64,000 bases of DNA. It comes from Takakia lepidozioides (Eukaryota; Streptophyta; Takakiopsida; Takakiales; Takakiaceae). Location: positions 45,181,053 to 45,245,052 of the forward strand of contig CM060732.1 of NCBI GenBank assembly GCA_030704615.1, in the 5' to 3' direction. Both the position numbers and the translations under genes were made by a program. Under the pieces are notes generated by a model. The model saw nothing but the letters and a program-made list of their open reading frames with translations, did no database searches and was not told the DNA's origin. Of this stretch, positions 50,474 through 61,900 are shown piece after piece. Numbering within the stretch: position 1 is the stretch's first letter; every line of letters begins with the position of its first letter.

Positions 50474-51853
50474 TCATTGGCCATGTTGAGCTTGCCCTTG
50501 GCCTGCACCTCGTGGCTGGCCACCTCGTCCTCTCTGGGCTGCTCCACCTCGCCCCCGGCCACCATTGTTCCCTTGGAACTGGCCTGGGCGCAACTCAGGA
50601 TGCAAACCATAACACTGGGCCTCTCCATGCCCGTGCTTGCCACAATGCCCACACTGCAACTGTGCAGGCTGTGCATGTGCCGGCCCTTTGCCTCCCTCTG
50701 GGCAATCCTTCTTGACATGGGGTCCTCCACATGTCCAGCACACCACATCCGCCCGTTGTTGGCCAACAAATGAAGGGAGAGACCCCTGCATCTGAGGTCC
50801 TCTCTGCCCTTCCCTGAGCTTCACCTGAGCCCCCTTGTTGCCTTGAGCACGTTGAGGTAGTGGTTGGCTAGGTACACCACTACCCCGTGGTGTCTCCTTA
50901 GCAAATCCCACCATGACCACTCGTTCCTCCACCATGTTGAGCTCTATCCGCTCTACCAGCAAAAACACATTTGCTAAGGTGGGTTGGGCCGCTTGTAGGA
51001 GAGTTGCATCCCGCACCCTTCTCCTCAGCTCCTTGTCCAATATCCCATACCAGAATTGGACTGCCTGAGCTTCCGTAACCCCTTGGGTTACATTTATCAA
51101 GCGCCTCATGCAAGTGAAAGCCTCCCTCAAGCTCTCGGTCGGCTTCCGTTGGAACTCTTGCAAGCTCCGCAACTTCTCTGTCCTCACCCCTTGGTAGTTT
51201 CCTCTCAACTCTTCAAAGAACTCCACAACAGGGTTGAAGGCAGGCACGGGTGTTAGTGCCGGTGCGGTAGTGGCTTGGGTGGACGTCGTAGCTACTGTAC
51301 CACCAGTCCCACTAGTCCCACTGCTACTTGCTGAAGCTGCCGGTGCAGCGGCAGGTGTAGCCACTGCCCTCGTGGCTCTAGTGCCCCTAGTGATGGAGAC
51401 ATAGTCGGGTGACCAGTACATCCTCCACTCCTCGATCTCAACCTCATGCCCCCGCCTGAACTCATGGTAATCATCCATAGGCGGCCCCTCAAGGTGCTGA
51501 AACAGTCCCTTCCATGCCATGAAAGGCGTAAATAGTTGTGGATTGCACATTTGCTGCAAAATCACACCAACTATCAAACTCTTGGATAAAATCATCCAAC
51601 TCGATGGTGCCCACCGCCCCAGAGTACCTCGTGGCCCCTTGGTAGCTCCATACATCTCCTCCATTGTGTCCCACAACAATGGCAAAGAAACAACTTGCAC
51701 CGCCGGTATGAGTCCTCCTGATTCACAATCCGAATCAGAACCTTCCGTAGAAGACACAGGAGGTGAAGGTGGCCTAAACCGCACACCTCGTCTCGTGTAC
51801 CCACTAGTATTGCTAGTGCTCGAACCGGCACTGTCCCCAGCAACTAGTGGCAT
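50474..51853 (-). CDS. Retrotransposon Gag with two zinc knuckles
   Basis: The first in-frame ATG is at 51853; the frame is open back to a TAG further upstream. About 459 residues. A Ser/Asp-rich N-terminus is followed by a retrotransposon gag domain (FFEELRGNYQGVRTEKLRSL, LREAFTCMRRLINVTQGVTE, QFWYGILDKELRRRV) and two knuckles: CWTCGGPHVKKDC (one residue short of the CX2CX4HX4C form) and CGHCGKHGHGEAQC (canonical). The tail is Gly/Arg/Gln-rich (GGRGRGGAAQRGRGGQ), likely nucleic-acid binding. This is the only long intact frame of the element. Confidence 0.85.
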   Translation of the reverse strand: MPLVAGDSAGSSTSNTSGYTRRGVRFRPPSPPVSSTEGSDSDCESGGLIPAVQVVSLPLLWDTMEEMYGATKGPRGTLGRWAPSSWMILSKSLIVGVILQQMCNPQLFTPFMAWKGLFQHLEGPPMDDYHEFRRGHEVEIEEWRMYWSPDYVSITRGTRATRAVATPAAAPAASASSSGTSGTGGTVATTSTQATTAPALTPVPAFNPVVEFFEELRGNYQGVRTEKLRSLQEFQRKPTESLREAFTCMRRLINVTQGVTEAQAVQFWYGILDKELRRRVRDATLLQAAQPTLANVFLLVERIELNMVEERVVMVGFAKETPRGSGVPSQPLPQRAQGNKGAQVKLREGQRGPQMQGSLPSFVGQQRADVVCWTCGGPHVKKDCPEGGKGPAHAQPAQLQCGHCGKHGHGEAQCYGLHPELRPGQFQGNNGGRGRGGAAQRGRGGQPRGAGQGQAQHGQ

Positions 51854-51889
51854 CTCCGTGTTGACACTCAACCGGTCATGAACATGTCC

Positions 51890-52480
51890 CTAACCCCCTC
51901 TCCACAAGGTAACCGGGTAAGAAACCTGTTGCGGCTTATGGTTTGGAATACTAAGTTCCTAACATAGCCTACACATGTACCTGCATCCACCGCAAGCACT
52001 CCTATGGTTGGCTGGTCATCACCTCCAACCTCACCATAGGAGAAACAATGATGGTCTGGCTGGTCATCACCCCAGCCTCACCATCAACAGCATGCTCTAG
52101 GACTGGCCGGTGATCAAATCCGGACCAATCACCTATAAAACAAGCGCGCCACACAAAACTGGCATGGCGCACAGTCAAGCATGCAGGTATGGAGGGGATC
52201 CAAACACAAGAAATCAGAACGACAACTCCCCCGCACCAAAAAAAACTTCACGGTGTTGCTCCTGCAATGACACCCCAGCCCAAACCCGGACTGACTCTTG
52301 CCTCCACCTACGGAAAGGTCTTGGCCTAATGAGAGGGTGGAAACTACGAGGAAGAGAAGCTAAAGCAATGCCTAACCCCAGCATGCCCTCATCCCAACAC
52401 TCTTCATCTCCTCTCTTCTCTCACTTGCATGACCATGGGAATATCATGAAGATACTCCTCAAACCGCCCTCCCGTCCACA
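51890..52480. other. Spacer upstream of the Gag gene
   Basis: Would be the 5' LTR/leader region of the element. I see short internal repeats (GGCTGGTCATCACC at about 52,012 and 52,058) but no matching LTR on the other side. Confidence 0.35.
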
Positions 52481-52484
52481 GGTC

Positions 52485-53325
52485 AACACGGGCCACCACA
52501 GACCAGCACAGGCCCACACAGCTCACAGGCCACAGCCTGTCACAGCCCTACACAGGTCACAGGGTCACAGCCCACAGGCCGCAGCCTGTCACAGCCTGTC
52601 ACAGCCCGTCACAGCCCCACAGGCCCACACAGCCTGCCACAGCCTGTCACAGCCCCGCACAGCCCGTCACAGCCCCACAGGCCACTGGCACAGCCTTCAC
52701 AGCCTGTCACAGCCCAAAGGCCTAGGCACGGCCTGACACAACCCCTCACCCGTCATAGCCCCAAAGGCCTCAGGCACGGCCCGTCACAGCCCCTCACAGC
52801 CCCAAAGGCCTCAGGCACGGCCTGTCACAGCCCCAAAGGCCACGGCACAACCTGTCACAGCCCCGCACAGCCCGTCACACCCCCACCACCGGCGTAGCCC
52901 GTCACAGGCCCTCATAGCCCGTCACAACCCGAAGGCCACCGCACACAGGCCCTCACAGCCCCACAAGGCCCCGCCACCGGCACAGCCCTCACAGCCACAG
53001 CCCCCACCGGCGTAGCCCGGCACACAGCCCCTCACAGCCCCTCACAGCCCCTCACAGCCCCAAAGGCCCAGGGCCTGTCACAGCCCTCACAGCCCATCAC
53101 AGCCCCAAAGGCCACGGGCTGTCACAGCCCGCGCCCGGCCAGGGGCGCACCCGTGACAGCCCCTCATCACAGCCCCAAAAGGCCACCGGCACAGCCCCTC
53201 GCAGCCCGGCCCAGCCCGTCACAGCCCCAAAGGCCAGGGGCGCAGCCCGTGACAGCCCCTCACAGCCCATCACAGCCCCAAAAGGCCACCGGCACAGCCC
53301 GACACAGCCCCATCCATGGCCGCTC
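52485..53325. repeat. CACAGCC-type minisatellite
   Basis: About 840 bp of degenerate direct repeats built from CACAGCCC, GTCACAGCC and CCCAAAGGCC, e.g. CTCACAGCCCCAAAGGCC. The apparent plus-strand open frames here are by-products of the repeat. Confidence 0.9.
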
Positions 53326-54700
53326 TAGCAGTTTAGCCATTTCTCCAAGGGGTTTAGCCACGCCAAGCTAGGGTTTGTGTCTCTTGGACTCTAGGCTTCT
53401 TTCCACCGAGCTATGGCGGCTGTGAGGAATCAGCAAGGTATTCTTGCTCTTTCGGCTCCCACACACCACCATAGTAGCCCTAAGCCATGAGGTGGTTGCC
53501 ACAAACCAAGCCTTCTTTCTCACTTAGCCTCCCCAAACACACCACTAAACTCAATGGCAAACAACCAAGCCCTGTTGGTTCCCAGCCCTTGTGAGCACTC
53601 ATTCAAGTACTCTCCTTGGCCATAGCATCTGTCTTAGAGCCTATTCCAGCCCCCTACACCTGCTGCTTCAAGAGTTGCGCTCCCTTCAAGCTTGAAGTTG
53701 AAACCCCAACTCACATAGGCCCTACAAGTGCTTTTCTTTCACTCCAAGTGGAAACCAGCCCTAGACCTTCCGTTCTAGCTCTCTAAAGCTTGAAAACAAG
53801 AGCCTCAATGGGCTGAAGGCATGCTCCACACATGCCCCACTCTCACCATAAGAGAATCAGCTCCTTTGCTTCATTTCTTGCACCCACAAACCTGAAAATA
53901 CAAGCTTCGGGCTGAAAGCATGCTCCACATGCTCTACATGGAAACCAGCCCCTTCCTTCATTTCTTGCACTCCCACACCTGAAAGTGCAAGCCTTCACCA
54001 GGCTGATAGCATGCTCCACACATGCATTGCCCTCAAAGCTTCAATGAGCTGAATACATGCTCCACACATGCAACCAGTTCTCAGCTTTGCCACCAAAGCC
54101 ACTATAACCTGCTCTTGACTGGTCCTCTTCCCAATCGTGCTTGCTCATGCATGTACACAATCTGAAACCATCAAGGTGCTCTGGAATTACCTGCAGCATG
54201 GCGCTTTCATCTCTGAAGCTGAAGATCGAATGCCAAGGTCTACCACCTCGTAACCCACATTGCCTCCGCTTCTAACAACCAAGAGCTCCACGGTGCTCCT
54301 TGCATAACAACTTGGTTTCTCTCATTCTCAAGCAAAAACCACAAGTGCTACAACTAACTCGTATCTGGCACTCACAGATACGAGCTGATCTTTCTCGAGT
54401 GATAACGAAGAAGAATACAAGCACAAGCTCATGCGAGCTCACAAAGCTGAAGCATAAACTCATGTATATATAACCTCATCACTCAAATACAAGTCAAGCC
54501 AAGTGCACCCCACACCATGGGGAATCCACACTACGGTGCCATAGCTAGGCGCGGTGAGGCTCAACTCGAGAAAGATGAGCCTCCCGCGCTTGCCGTGAAG
54601 ATAACCACTCTAGGGCCTAAATCTGCCTTGACCCCTGGATTGACACTTGGGCCAATCCCAAATGTCAATATGTAAAAGCTAGCTATTTCCTAGCTAGTTT
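53326..54700. other. Repeat-rich non-coding stretch
   Basis: Contains several diverged units with GCATGCTCCACACATGC and GAAACCAGCCC(C/T)T between about 53,730 and 54,080. No coding signal recognised. Confidence 0.45.
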
Positions 54701-54704
54701 CACA

Positions 54705-55763
54705 CTAGTGGTAAAATAACTTGACAAACTGATCCATAGTCTCCCATTTGTTTTCGGATATCATGCGTTGCCGATTGAATTGAAATGTGGCGTATAAAGC
54801 AGATCGGCCAATGTGATATCTGAATCTCAGTGTTGAACGATCGACAACACATTTAATGACATCTGCTCCAATGGTGATTTTTGTATCCCATCCACTATCC
54901 ATCAGTGATTCCAACAGCTTCTCACATGGTTCTTTGAAATTGAACATGGTATTGCTCTTAGAGATACTATTGGCCACGGAAAATAGATCTACCATTACTC
55001 TGATTGACATAAACCATTGTAAGTGGGTTGATTTGCTTCCTGTTCTTGGATTCATAGAGGATAAGAAATCAGACCGCAACTTAAGTCTGAAAGACTCACT
55101 CATCGCCATGTCCGGTAATGGCCAAGCTGGGTCACTAAAACCAGGAAGAGGGATTGGCTGCACTGTTCCAAACTTGGATCTACCGTTGCGTGGGGTTTAA
55201 AATGCATTGTAGAAGTACACATGATCGCGTAGAAGCTCCTTGTGCGTTCGATTTCCACGGCAAGCCTCACCTACTTCGGCGTGCACCACATATAGAACAT
55301 CCATTATACTCTTCGGATCAATCCAATCTTCAAAGGTGGAAAGGTATAGGTCTGCAATAAAACCCCACCCTCATCATATAGTTGTTCCACTGTGCACAAT
55401 ACAAGGTGAACTTGATAGCAAATAATGTAAACTTATGAGGATCTTAGACAACTCACAATTGCAATCACCTCTGCCGAAAGCTGCAACTGGAGGCAAATCG
55501 AGTTGTCGTTGCATGTAAGCATGTTGAACACAAATTTTGGATACCGCTGTGGATCCACCTTCGAAACAAAACTTCAGCACCTTGTTCGCCCCCTCTGTTG
55601 TAGAAGTTCTGCCGTGCTTCAATGAATCTTTAGCATGATCGCCTCTTCTACCCGACATCAATGCTACCCAAGAGTTACTCTCCACCTTTATGGGTATCCA
55701 ATTATCATCCTCATCTTTCGAATTGAACAAGATCGCAGATCCTACTTCACTTCGTGGCCGCAT
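54705..55763 (-). pseudogene. Unidentified coding remnant in three blocks
   Basis: Block 1 (55,763-55,458) begins MRPRSEVGSAILFNSKDEDD and contains TTEGANKVLKFCFEGGSTAV. Block 2 (about 55,345-55,200, after an AG acceptor) reads LSTFEDWIDPKSIMDVLYVV. Block 3 (55,178-54,705) reads PIPLPGFSDPAWPLPDMAM and ends KWETMDQFVKLFYH. Blocks 1-2 can be spliced; blocks 2-3 are only about 48 bp apart in different frames, so a frameshift is more likely than an intron. I do not recognise the family. Its right edge abuts the retroelement fragment at about 55,858, so it may belong to another transposon. Confidence 0.5.
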
Positions 55764-55857
55764 TTTGTTTCAGATTCACAATTCCCTCTGTATCCCACCA
55801 AGAAATCAACTTAGGATTTGGAATGAGATTTGGAACATGAGATTTGGATTTGCAGCT

Positions 55858-56038
55858 TTTCTGCACCTGTCAGCTTTGCATCGCCGGGGATTCGGCCAGC
55901 TGCTGTGTTCAGACTAGCAGCTAGACTCTGTGAGAGTGGTGATGCATCTACACTATCTGCGGAGATAACAGATAAGGTCTATGGATGCTTTGGATTCGAG
56001 GGTGAAGTCATCGTGCCATGGCAAGCGGCAGCTGCAAA
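55858..56038 (+). mobile_element. Retrotransposon fragment, left part (split copy)
   Basis: Encodes SPGIRPAAVFRLAARLCESG and VPWQAAAA, matching TPGVRPAEVFRLAATFCESG and APWQAAAA of the copy at 49.3-50.2 kb. It stops exactly at the 8-bp target duplication GCTGCAAA (56,031-56,038). Confidence 0.85.
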
Positions 56039-56079
56039 CCCGGGGGGTGCACTCCAGCCAATATGTACCAGCCACGTGC

Positions 56080-56180
56080 GTGCACAGGAGGGGTATTTTA
56101 AACCCCTCCATGTACAACATTATACATATAGAGGGGGTTTATATCACCTTAAATATAATCTTACAGGAGGGGGTTACTAA
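56080..56180 (+). repeat. Left subterminal repeats of the transposon
   Basis: ACAGGAGGGG, ATAGAGGGGGTTTAT and ACAGGAGGGGGTTA occur at about 25-50 bp spacing. The same words recur in the same orientation at 63,500-63,635. Candidate transposase binding sites. Confidence 0.65.
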
Positions 56181-56184
56181 GTTT

Positions 56185-56279
56185 TAGGAGTAGTCTAATG
56201 GTAAGGGCGTAGAATGTGGCGTGACACATCGCGGGATCAAATCGCGATGCAATGTCTTTTTTTTTTTTTTTTTTTTTTT
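56185..56279 (+). mobile_element. tRNA-derived SINE with T23 tail
   Basis: GGAGTAGTCTAATGGTAAGG resembles a tRNA 5' end with A box; 40 bp on, GCGGGATCAAATCGCG resembles the B box and T arm; a run of 23 T follows (56,257-56,279). The length suits a tRNA-headed plant SINE. Inserted in the transposon. Confidence 0.6.
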
Positions 56280-56499
56280 CTCCCCGCAATCTGTCTCCCG
56301 CGGGCTCTCTTTTCCCTCCTCCCCCGCACCCCTTCCGTGTCAGCATGGTCTTAGCATGCCATGAGCTTTGTGACCCCCTCTCTTTCTTGTTTCTTTTTTC
56401 CTCTTATCCCATAAGATCTTTGAGCTTCCTGCAGCCATTGTGAAGTACAATCGCATTCTACCAAGATTTGGCGTTTGCGGAATAGTAGCACCCTTCCAT

Positions 56500-58175
56500 G
56501 GCCTAAGCATACTCAACAAGGCCTGGCTCCGGAGGCTGAGACAGAAGCTTTAGTTCATCTTGTGGCTCCTGAGAAACCTGGTCGCTATCTCTCATTGGCG
56601 TCTGGTAGCACCTGCTGGTCCTAAGTTTGGTCATCGGGTTTGGGTTTTGATTCAGGTATGTCCAAACTGATTGCTTTTCTTTCGTTCTGTTCCTCTGCGC
56701 CTCTCCACCTATCCTCAGCCTCGAGACTTTCAAAGTTGGTAAACAGGGGTATAGGCACAATTCCCTTGATAGAATTGAAGAGAGCGTCTCTTTGGTGAGA
56801 GAACCCCAGACAGTGTATCAGAAAACGAATATTGTCTTCAGGTTGCCCACACAACGGACAATTGCACTCTCCCTTTCCTCGCTGCTTCTGTTTGCTGTTC
56901 AAAGGTAGGCTTCCTGCCCTGAGTTTAAATTTCAGTCTAGTGCCAAGAGTGGGTAGACCCTTGAGGTCATCCAAGATGTCCACCCCCATGTCACTGACGG
57001 GAACAAGTTCAGGGAAGTTCTCTACCTAACTTCATTTTCATCAGACAATCTCATGGCAACAGACATGGCTTCAGACACTACAGCCTCTAAGTCAGATTTA
57101 TCCAGCAGGGTCAAGACTTGTGGATCCAGGTCAAGGTCCTTGAGAATCTTTTCTACTCTCTTCTGCCAGGACTTCGCCTGTTTGACAGGGTTTAGGGTTT
57201 CCAAGATATAGAGTCGATTAACTTAGGATATCTGGTGTTGGGCATATGTTGCAGCTGACCCCACCATCTGACCTTGATTTCATCTCGTCGGGAGCTTAAT
57301 GATGGAATGCCAAACTCACCCCGAACAGCCACATTGGCTGTTTTGGAGCATGCTGACATACATTCCTTAAGCGCCCCCACTTGAATGGATTCTAGAGACT
57401 TAGCCTGGTTGGAGTTATCAACCCATATAGCAGATCCGTACTCCAAGGCAGGTCTAATAACGCGAGAAAGCATGGTTTTCTTAACCTCAGAGTTGACCCC
57501 TGTGCAGTGGAAAATTTAGTGAGCCCCAGAGCTTTGCCCATTTGGTGAGAGAACCCCAGACAGTGTATCAGAAAATGAATATTGTCTTCAGATTGCCCAC
57601 ACAATGGGAAGTGCACTCCCCCTTTCCTCTCTGCTTCTGTTAGATGTCCTCCCCCATGTCACTGACTAAAAACAAGTTCAGGGAAGTTTTCTGCCTAACT
57701 TCATTTTCATCAGACAATCTCATGGCAACAGACATGGCTTTGGACACTACAGCCTCTAAGTCGGATTTATCCAGCAGGGTCAAGACTTGCGGATCCAGGT
57801 CCAGGTCCTTGAGAATCTCTTCTACTCTGGTGTTGGGAAAACACCTTTTGATCTCAGTCCAAACCAGGAAGTGGTCAGAGGTACCAATATCAGTTCTGTC
57901 GATCATCGAAGAGAAACACTCGGGGAACAAATTTTTGTCCATTATGATATAGTCCACAATGGAACGTTCCCCAGTTTGGGATTTCTCACGAGTCCACTGC
58001 ACTTGGTCACCTCTTGTCTTGTTATTCAAGGTCAAAAGCTGAAGCTCTTCCAGACAGTTAATTAACCGTCTGCCATTAGAATTCAGCTCGTCCTCACCAG
58101 AAGACCCAATGATATCGTCCTGATGGAGCCCTTTGCCCACTTGCGCATTGAAGTCACCTTGCAATAGCACCACAA
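56500..58175 (-). mobile_element. Rearranged, truncated LINE
   Basis: On the minus strand from 58,175: endonuclease C-terminal half (LLQGDFNAQVG, DRTDIGTSDHFLVWTEIKR), a block PQVLTLLDKSDLEAVVS, a piece of the 3' knuckle (CGQSEDNIHFLIHCLGFSHQ), the post-RT region (IRPALEYGSAIWVDN, then KTANVAVRGEFGIPSLSSRR), a second copy of PQVLTLLDKSDLEAVVS (57,022-57,204), and the knuckle CPLCGQPEDNIRFLIHCLGF (56,989-56,621). The reverse transcriptase core is missing and one segment is duplicated. Same family as the remnant at 18.9-19.8 kb. Confidence 0.8.
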
Positions 58176-58177
58176 AC

Positions 58178-58830
58178 ATGAAGAGAAGCTTTGGAATCTG
58201 ACACTTTTCTGCCCCCAGTCAATGGTGGGACAATGTGGGTGGATGGTCAACTGGAAACTGCAGCGCAACAGCGCAATTGATAGAGCAAGGCATTGCTGAT
58301 GAAGGTACCTTCTTCAACACATTTCAGCCTGAGGGCACCTTCTGGTTTGACCTGTTTCAGCCTGTTTTTCCTCTCATCCTCCTCAGCCCTGAAGCATATG
58401 TATTGAATTCTGTAAGTTAGCTCGTTGGGTGGATTTGCGGTGCGTTGGAGTGACTTTGCAAGTTTAGGGCCGAGGTGGCAGCATGACAGGGAGGGGTAGC
58501 TGTTGATGCAGGGAGAGGATCGTGGGTGCAAAATCATCCAAGAGGGCCAGATTTGGAGCAAGGAACAGCGCTGGCAGGAGTTCTATAAATATGATCCACA
58601 ACGGTGGGACAATATTGTCAACAAGGTGAGCTTTCTTCATGCAACATCGTAGGGAGTTTGACAGAACTTTGTATTTAAATATGTTAGTGTGGAGGGAGGG
58701 TAGCCGCTGATGCAAGGATGGACTGTGGGTTCAGGATCACCCAAGAGGGCTACCAGCAGTGGAAGTAGCAGCATTTGGTCAATAGCAGCAGCAAGAATTA
58801 GCAACGTCAAACTCATCAATCAGGTACTTG
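58178..58830 (+). other. OSB/PDF-like sequence inside the transposon
   Basis: 58,178-58,290 resembles the last PDF exons of the 29-34 kb gene: AGAAGCTTTGGAA, then CCCCAGTCAATGGTGGGACA, then directly GGATGGTCAACTGGAA and GCGCAATTGATAGA, as if intron and PDF core were deleted. 58,545-58,640 encodes EQRWQEFYKYDPQRWDNIVN and keeps the donor plus intron start GTGAGCTTTCTTC seen after exon 33279-33358. A decayed tandem copy follows at 58,690-58,822 (ATCACCCAAGAGGGC against ATCATCCAAGAGGGC). Retained intron sequence argues for a genomic rather than cDNA origin. Confidence 0.75.
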
Positions 58831-58981
58831 CTTCTGTATACATTTCATCCTCTTATCAACGTAGTCCCTGCTTGGACAGCCTATAGGGTTGTATAAAACA
58901 GGACTTTGGAACCTTCCAACCCGGGTGCTTTGTTATTGGTCTATCAAGGTCTGATTTGAAATGTTTTCATTGCATTTTGCA

Positions 58982-61900
58982 GGTGAACTCATCATGGAAG
59001 AAGAGTTGGAAGTAAAAGTCCTGCTCGTTGGAGGAGATGCATCACCAAACAGGCTTGGTTCTGTGTTCACTATGCAAGGTGTCACATACAAATGCATCCG
59101 AGCAGAAATTATAGGTGATGAGCTTGTCTCAGCAAAATTTCATTTCCTTTCCATGGGGGGTAGTGTCCTTTCAGCCAAGCAAGAAGAGAGGATGGTTCTG
59201 AAAGGGGATACTGTACACATTAAGATTTCAGACCAAAAGATGGGGACCAAGGATTGAAAAGACCTCTATCTTCCAGTGGTTCTACGATCTTGCATGAGGA
59301 CAGACCAGGCGAGGACCCGGCACCAGTGTCTACCAAGATGAGGATGGACCCTGATACACCCTTTGCTGGCGATGGTGGAAATGAAGACCATGCACATGAG
59401 CATGCACTTCAGCAGAGATCTGGTAGATTGTGCAGCACGTTGGCTACATCCAACGATATTCAAAAATGGCAGAAAGAGATTAGAGCCGTTGAAAGGAAAA
59501 TCTCTGCAGAAGGACGATGTGACAAGTTTGAGCTGATGACAAAGGATCAACAAGGACAAGCAATGTTCCACATATGGTGTGTTGAGTGTGAGGATGTTTA
59601 TGCACGGTCTGGGAAAAACAAACCATATGATGCATGTGCAAACTTTATGAGATCTCATTTGAGGAGTGAGGGCATCGCATAGCCTATGAGAGGCGTCATG
59701 GGAAGGGTTCATCACAATGTGTCATCAGCCCTGTAAATGCAGATGAAGCATTAGACGCAAAGAAGAACAGGGTGAAGGAGGCATTAGAGGAAGTCGCTCG
59801 GTTTTGTGAGGACAATCCTGGAAACAGATTTGAGATTGTGGAAGCCACAATTGGAGACTATTCGCAGTTGGGTTCCATAAGGATTAGGTGCCCACTTGAT
59901 TCGAAGTGGCTACTCTTGTTTCCAAGGACAGTTCTTTGCAATCTTCTTTGACAGAGCATGTGAAAGGAAAAACTCATGTCGATGCAGAGATTTGCCAGAA
60001 GGTTGAAAGTAGTGAAGGACCTTGCAAAAAGAGAGGAAGGCCTCCAAAGCCTATGATTGCCAAAGATGTAAAGCAACGGGATCTAAGCTCTTTCTTGGTC
60101 AGTCAACCTGTGTTGCCGTCCCCACCACTTGACAATCCAATTGTGGCATCAACAATGGGAGCATCCTCGTCACAAACTCCATACGCTTGTGTTGACGCTG
60201 CCCAACGGGGAGATCTGATCGAGGATTGACAATTACAGCAAAGGTCCCAATGCAACAAAGGAAGAGACAGTTTGTGTTGGGGCCTATGGGATGAATGGTG
60301 GGAGTACAACCAGCAGAGAATAAGTCTGAAACCATTCCTTCAAGATAGCAAGGGAGGAAAGAAGTGGTATGTCGAGCCGTTGACAAATGCAACCATCACT
60401 CTAAACAATCAAGAGCATAAGGTTGTTGGTACGTTTCGGCACGCGGATTGTTTTAGAGTGTCATTGGATGGGGAGCCATTTCCAAACTTGAGATGTTCAG
60501 CATGTTCTTCCATTCCCTTGGAAAATGACTTCAGAATGAGGGTATATAGAGAAAGAGGTGCCATGGAATGTAGAGGGGAGAGAGAGATACTGGCAAGGGA
60601 AGAAGGTTGTCATATCTTGGAAATGCGGAGATTGTCAAACAAGTTTACAAAAACAGACAGGAGTTGAGGCAGTTGAGGTTCAAATTGTGGGAGGCCAGGA
60701 CCAAAGTGGCATCCTTGTCTGTGCGATGTAGGAGTTTGAAGGAGTCTGGGATTGAGGCAATTGAAAGAGGAGATGTTCTCAAATTTTGTCGTGATATTGT
60801 TGATGCACATAGGAGGGGGATTTTGAAGGAAAAGAAAGTTTGTGGGATTTTCTTGTTGATATGGGCAAGAATATTGACAGGTCTCCACAAGGGAAGAGGT
60901 ATGGTACTAGCACAAAAACAATGTTTGAGACTGTGCAGCTTTGGGGGGTCCGAGATTGCATCATTTTTTGGCTTCAAATGTGGGGGGTCCTTCTATTGAT
61001 ACTACAAGACGGTCTTTGAGGAAAGGTTTGAAGTATAGAGCGGGAGAAACGGATGATATATTTCAGCATGTGGCTGGAATTTACAGAGATGTGATGGAAG
61101 ATGCAAATATTCCATTGGGAAGCATCCCAGTGATGGTGGCCGAAGATGAAACTGTTGTGAAGCGATTGGTACGTTGGATTGCTAGGGATGACACCCTTCT
61201 CGGGTTTTGTGGGCTTCAAGACAACCATGTATGTATTTCAAATTTTGTGGTGCAAGTGGGAGAAGGGGAATCAGGGTACAAACATATTGTGGAGGCATTC
61301 AAAAACAATGTGGTTGCCCATTATGCTAGAGTGTTGATAGCAAATCCTCTACATGTACGGTTACCTCGATTGGTATTGGTAATCCAGCTCACTTGCAATA
61401 GATTTGACAACAATTTTGTGAGATCACAATGGGAAGTGGTGAGACAGTTGTGGGACAAATATGTGAGGGACGTGGGTCCTATAATTGGGCATGCTTCAGA
61501 CGGAGATAGTAGGAGGAGAAAAGTGATGTTAGAAGATTATGCCAATGGGGCTGGAAGTAGATTTTGCATCCCTTGGGAAGGATGGTTGTTTACAGGTCGA
61601 GTGTGCAACGGGGGAGATATATACGGACTCCATGATCAGGACTTCATCCACAATGGGAAAAAATTGGTAAATCCCTTGGACAGTGCATCACGGACTTTGG
61701 TGTTGGGTGATGAGGTTGCTACATTGAATCATGTGTTATTGGTCTACCATTCATTTTCAGTGGACAAGCATGGACTTCGGGAATGTGATATCAAAAGAGA
61801 AGATCGACAGAATTGGGCAGCAGCTCAACGACTGGCATCTCGGAAGGTGCAAGCTTGTTTGAGGGAGTTACAATCAACTGTGAATCATCGAAGAGAGAGG

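Larger units (their letters stand above)
48214..51853 (-). mobile_element. LTR-retrotransposon remnant with a DNA methyltransferase
   Basis: Gag, retropepsin and a C5-cytosine methyltransferase module are encoded in this order on the minus strand. A linker in shifted frames (EESASYRPAWQSGEGRRVQ, 49,421-49,158; TELPTMVAQTPLWGTSKDLQ near 49,100) joins protease to methyltransferase. Reverse transcriptase, RNase H and integrase are absent: the copy ends after methyltransferase motif VIII. No LTR pair was identified. The same family occurs at 55.86-56.04 and 63.68-64.00 kb on the plus strand. Confidence 0.85.

Noticed and set aside
52110-52736. 208-codon plus-strand open frame
   Set aside because: It runs into the CACAGCC minisatellite; the protein would be low-complexity repeat with no domain.
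52485-53325. CRISPR-like array
   Set aside because: Irregular degenerate units without unique spacers, in a plant genome.
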